A DNA stretch of 6,744 bases, from positions 1-6,744 of the forward strand of contig JAJTHX010000186.1 in NCBI GenBank assembly GCA_021300125.1, written 5' to 3'. Position 1 is the first letter of the stretch. Every line of letters begins with the position of its first letter. The notes beneath the pieces are model-generated. The model did no database searches. It was given only the letters and a program-made list of their open reading frames with translations, and was not told the origin of the DNA. This stretch comes from Betaproteobacteria bacterium. GTDB lineage: Bacteria; Pseudomonadota; Gammaproteobacteria; Burkholderiales; SG8-41. Both the position numbers and the translations under genes were made by a program. Shown here piece after piece: positions 5,609 to 6,744 of this stretch.

Positions 5609-5745
5609 CCAAGTATCCTCATAACTAATTGTTTTTAAACATTATTTTTACAAGCAGCTTAACTTTTGCGGTGCTCCGCGTGTAAAATGGAGTCTTTTAC
5701 CGCATCCCCCCCTCATTCCGAACGTCAGTGAAGGAAATTCCAAGC
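5609..5745 (+). promoter_or_regulatory. AT-rich petA leader with promoter candidate and TTTTAC repeats
   Basis: The gap is much richer in A and T (especially 5611-5665) than the rest of the window. A promoter candidate is TTAACT (5659-5664), 18 nt, TAAAAT (5683-5688); it matches the -35 at four and the -10 at five of six bases. The AT-rich block from about 5625 to 5655 is placed where an UP element would be. The motif TTTTAC occurs at 5646-5651 and 5695-5700 and inverted (GTAAAA) at 5682-5687, overlapping the -10. A short hairpin GCGG/CCGC lies at 5668-5679. AAGGAA at 5731-5736 is the petA Shine-Dalgarno. T-runs at 5632-5636 and 5645-5649 lack a preceding GC stem, so no terminator for the Bug gene is called. 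Confidence 0.45.
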
Positions 5746-6339
5746 ATGTCCGAGCAAGATACCGATCAGGGCAAGCGGCAGTTTCTGGTTGCTGCGACCA
5801 CGGTCGCCGGCGGCGTTGCAGCCGGCGCGGTGGCCGTGCCGTTCGCGGCCAGCATGTTGCCGTCCGAACGCTCAAAAGCAGCCGGTGCGCCGGTTGAAGT
5901 TGATGTGTCCATGCTGGCGCCGGGCGAGCGCGTCACCGTCGAGTGGCGCGGCAAGCCGGTGTGGATCGTCCGCCGCACCAAGGAGATGCTGGAAACGATC
6001 AAGGCCAACGAAGGCAACGTCGCCGATCCGCTGTCGAAAAAACCGATGCAGCCGGCCTATGCCGCCAACGAAACGCGCGCGATCAAGGACGAATACCTGG
6101 TGGTCGTCGGCATCTGCACCCACCTCGGCTGCTCGCCGGTGGGCAAGTTTGCCAAGCAGGCCGAGGCCTTCGACCCGAACTGGCAGGGCGGCTTCTACTG
6201 CCCCTGCCACGGTTCGCTGTTCGACCTGGCCGGCCGCGTCTACAAGAATCGTCCCGCGCCTGACAATCTGGTGGTGCCGCCGCACAAATACCTGTCGGAC
6301 ACGCGCATCCTGATCGGCGAAGACACCAAGGGAGCCTGA
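5746..6339 (+). CDS. petA: Ubiquinol-cytochrome c reductase Rieske iron-sulphur subunit
   Basis: PetA carries the 2Fe-2S cluster of the cytochrome bc1 complex and passes electrons from ubiquinol to cytochrome c1. The 197-residue product has an N-terminal signal-anchor (K10-R11-QFLVAA, hydrophobic to about residue 37), a hinge rich in Ala/Gly (around [10 protein letters not shown]), and the soluble Rieske fold. Cluster ligands C124 and H126 lie in CTHLGC and C152 and H155 in CPCHGS; C129 and C154 form the conserved disulphide pair. Bacterial Rieske proteins are exported by Tat with the anchor kept; here the usual Arg-Arg is Lys-Arg. The ATG at 5746 is preferred over the in-frame GTG at 5728 because AAGGAA lies 9 nt upstream of it and overlaps the extension. 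petB starts 7 nt after the stop. Confidence 0.97.
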   Translation: MSEQDTDQGKRQFLVAATTVAGGVAAGAVAVPFAASMLPSERSKAAGAPVEVDVSMLAPGERVTVEWRGKPVWIVRRTKEMLETIKANEGNVADPLSKKPMQPAYAANETRAIKDEYLVVVGICTHLGCSPVGKFAKQAEAFDPNWQGGFYCPCHGSLFDLAGRVYKNRPAPDNLVVPPHKYLSDTRILIGEDTKGA

Positions 6340-6346
6340 AAAGAAC

Positions 6347-6744
6347 ATGGCTGCTACACCCAAAGAACCCGTGCAGTTCCGCGGCGCCGGCCCGCTCAAT
6401 GCCCCGATCAGCGGCGCGCTCACCTGGGTTGACCAGCGTTTCCCGCTGATGTCGCTTTGGCGGGAGCACCTCGCCGAATATTACGCGCCGAAGAACTTCA
6501 ACTTTTTCTATTTCTTCGGCTCGCTGGCGCTGCTGGTGCTGGTGATCCAGATCGTCACCGGCATTTTCCTGGTGATGCACTACAAACCCTCGGCGGCCGA
6601 AGCCTTCGCTTCTGTCGAATACATCATGCGTGATGTACCCGGGGGCTGGTTCATCCGCTACATGCACTCCACCGGCGCCTCGGCGTTCTTCATCGTCGTC
6701 TATCTGCACATGTTCCGCGGCCTGATGTACGGCTCTTACCGCCA
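6347..6744 (+). CDS. petB: Cytochrome b of the bc1 complex, 5' part
   Basis: The frame is open from the ATG at 6347 to the window edge (132 complete codons) and encodes the N-terminal third of cytochrome b, the quinone-oxidising membrane subunit of complex III. After a hydrophilic start comes the conserved amphipathic region ([24 protein letters not shown] is typical), a first membrane helix around residues 53-78 ending LVMHYKPS, and the second helix with H107 (RYMHSTGAS) and H121 (YLHMFRG). These two histidines, 14 apart, are one ligand each to the low- and high-potential haems; their partners lie on a later helix beyond the window. The ATG follows petA by 7 nt with only a weak Shine-Dalgarno, suggesting translational coupling. 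petC (cytochrome c1) would be expected next. Confidence 0.95.
   Translation, partial: MAATPKEPVQFRGAGPLNAPISGALTWVDQRFPLMSLWREHLAEYYAPKNFNFFYFFGSLALLVLVIQIVTGIFLVMHYKPSAAEAFASVEYIMRDVPGGWFIRYMHSTGASAFFIVVYLHMFRGLMYGSYR

Noticed and set aside
5629..5653. T-runs after the Bug gene considered as an intrinsic terminator
   Set aside because: No GC-rich stem directly precedes either T-run; the AT-rich block fits better as upstream promoter DNA of petA.
5872..6709. Minus-strand open frames antisense to petA and petB
   Set aside because: Shadows of Rieske and cytochrome b coding sequence, whose cluster and haem ligands are all in place on the plus strand.
1..6744. Search for CRISPR arrays, tRNA/rRNA genes, insertion sequences, toxin-antitoxin or defence genes
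   Set aside because: No regularly spaced repeats, cloverleaf, transposase motif or defence-family domain was seen on either strand.

Overview
This 6.7 kb window is GC-rich chromosomal DNA, most likely from a betaproteobacterium (Burkholderiales, Rhodocyclales or relatives). The evidence is the gene order: the tail of hisE, then tatA-tatB-tatC, a convergent HtrA-family protease, a Nif3-family gene and petA-petB. This neighbourhood is recalled as characteristic of Betaproteobacteria. The closely matching TatA and Rieske protein sequences and a Bug/TctC solute receptor point the same way. No species can be named from the sequence alone.

Layout. 1-60: last 19 codons of a HisE-like gene. 119-1544: tatA, tatB and tatC on the plus strand, forming the twin-arginine translocase that exports folded proteins. 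1553-2713 (minus): a membrane-anchored, single-PDZ HtrA protease of DegS/AlgW type, tail-to-tail with tatC. 2770-3516 (plus): a Nif3/YbgI-family metal protein, divergent from the protease. 3582-4070 (plus): a small secreted proline-rich protein of unknown function. 4093-4554 (minus): a GlcG/HbpS-like (haem-degrading/DUF336 family) protein. 4631-5608 (plus): a Bug/TctC periplasmic solute receptor, divergent from it. 5746-6339 and 6347-6744 (plus): petA (Rieske iron-sulphur protein) and the 5' part of petB (cytochrome b), the start of the cytochrome bc1 operon.

How the parts work together. TatABC and the Rieske protein are functionally linked: bacterial Rieske proteins are folded with their 2Fe-2S cluster in the cytoplasm and inserted through Tat. 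The Rieske N-terminus here has a Tat-like signal, but with Lys-Arg in place of Arg-Arg. The DegS/AlgW-like protease would act in the periplasm in envelope-stress signalling. The three genes from 3582 to 5608 look like an accessory insertion between nif3 and petA. No transposase, integrase, tRNA or flanking repeat is visible there.

Non-coding structure. Short perfect inverted repeats occur at most gene junctions: before tatA, between tatA and tatB, at both convergent junctions, before nif3 and before the proline-rich gene. An AT-rich 5' region with repeated TTTTAC/GTAAAA motifs precedes petA. No CRISPR array, RNA gene, insertion sequence or clearly new multi-gene system was found. The most notable points are the KR Tat signal, the candidate leaderless promoter with an upstream operator at 3522-3582, and the compact shared promoter of the GlcG-like/Bug pair.
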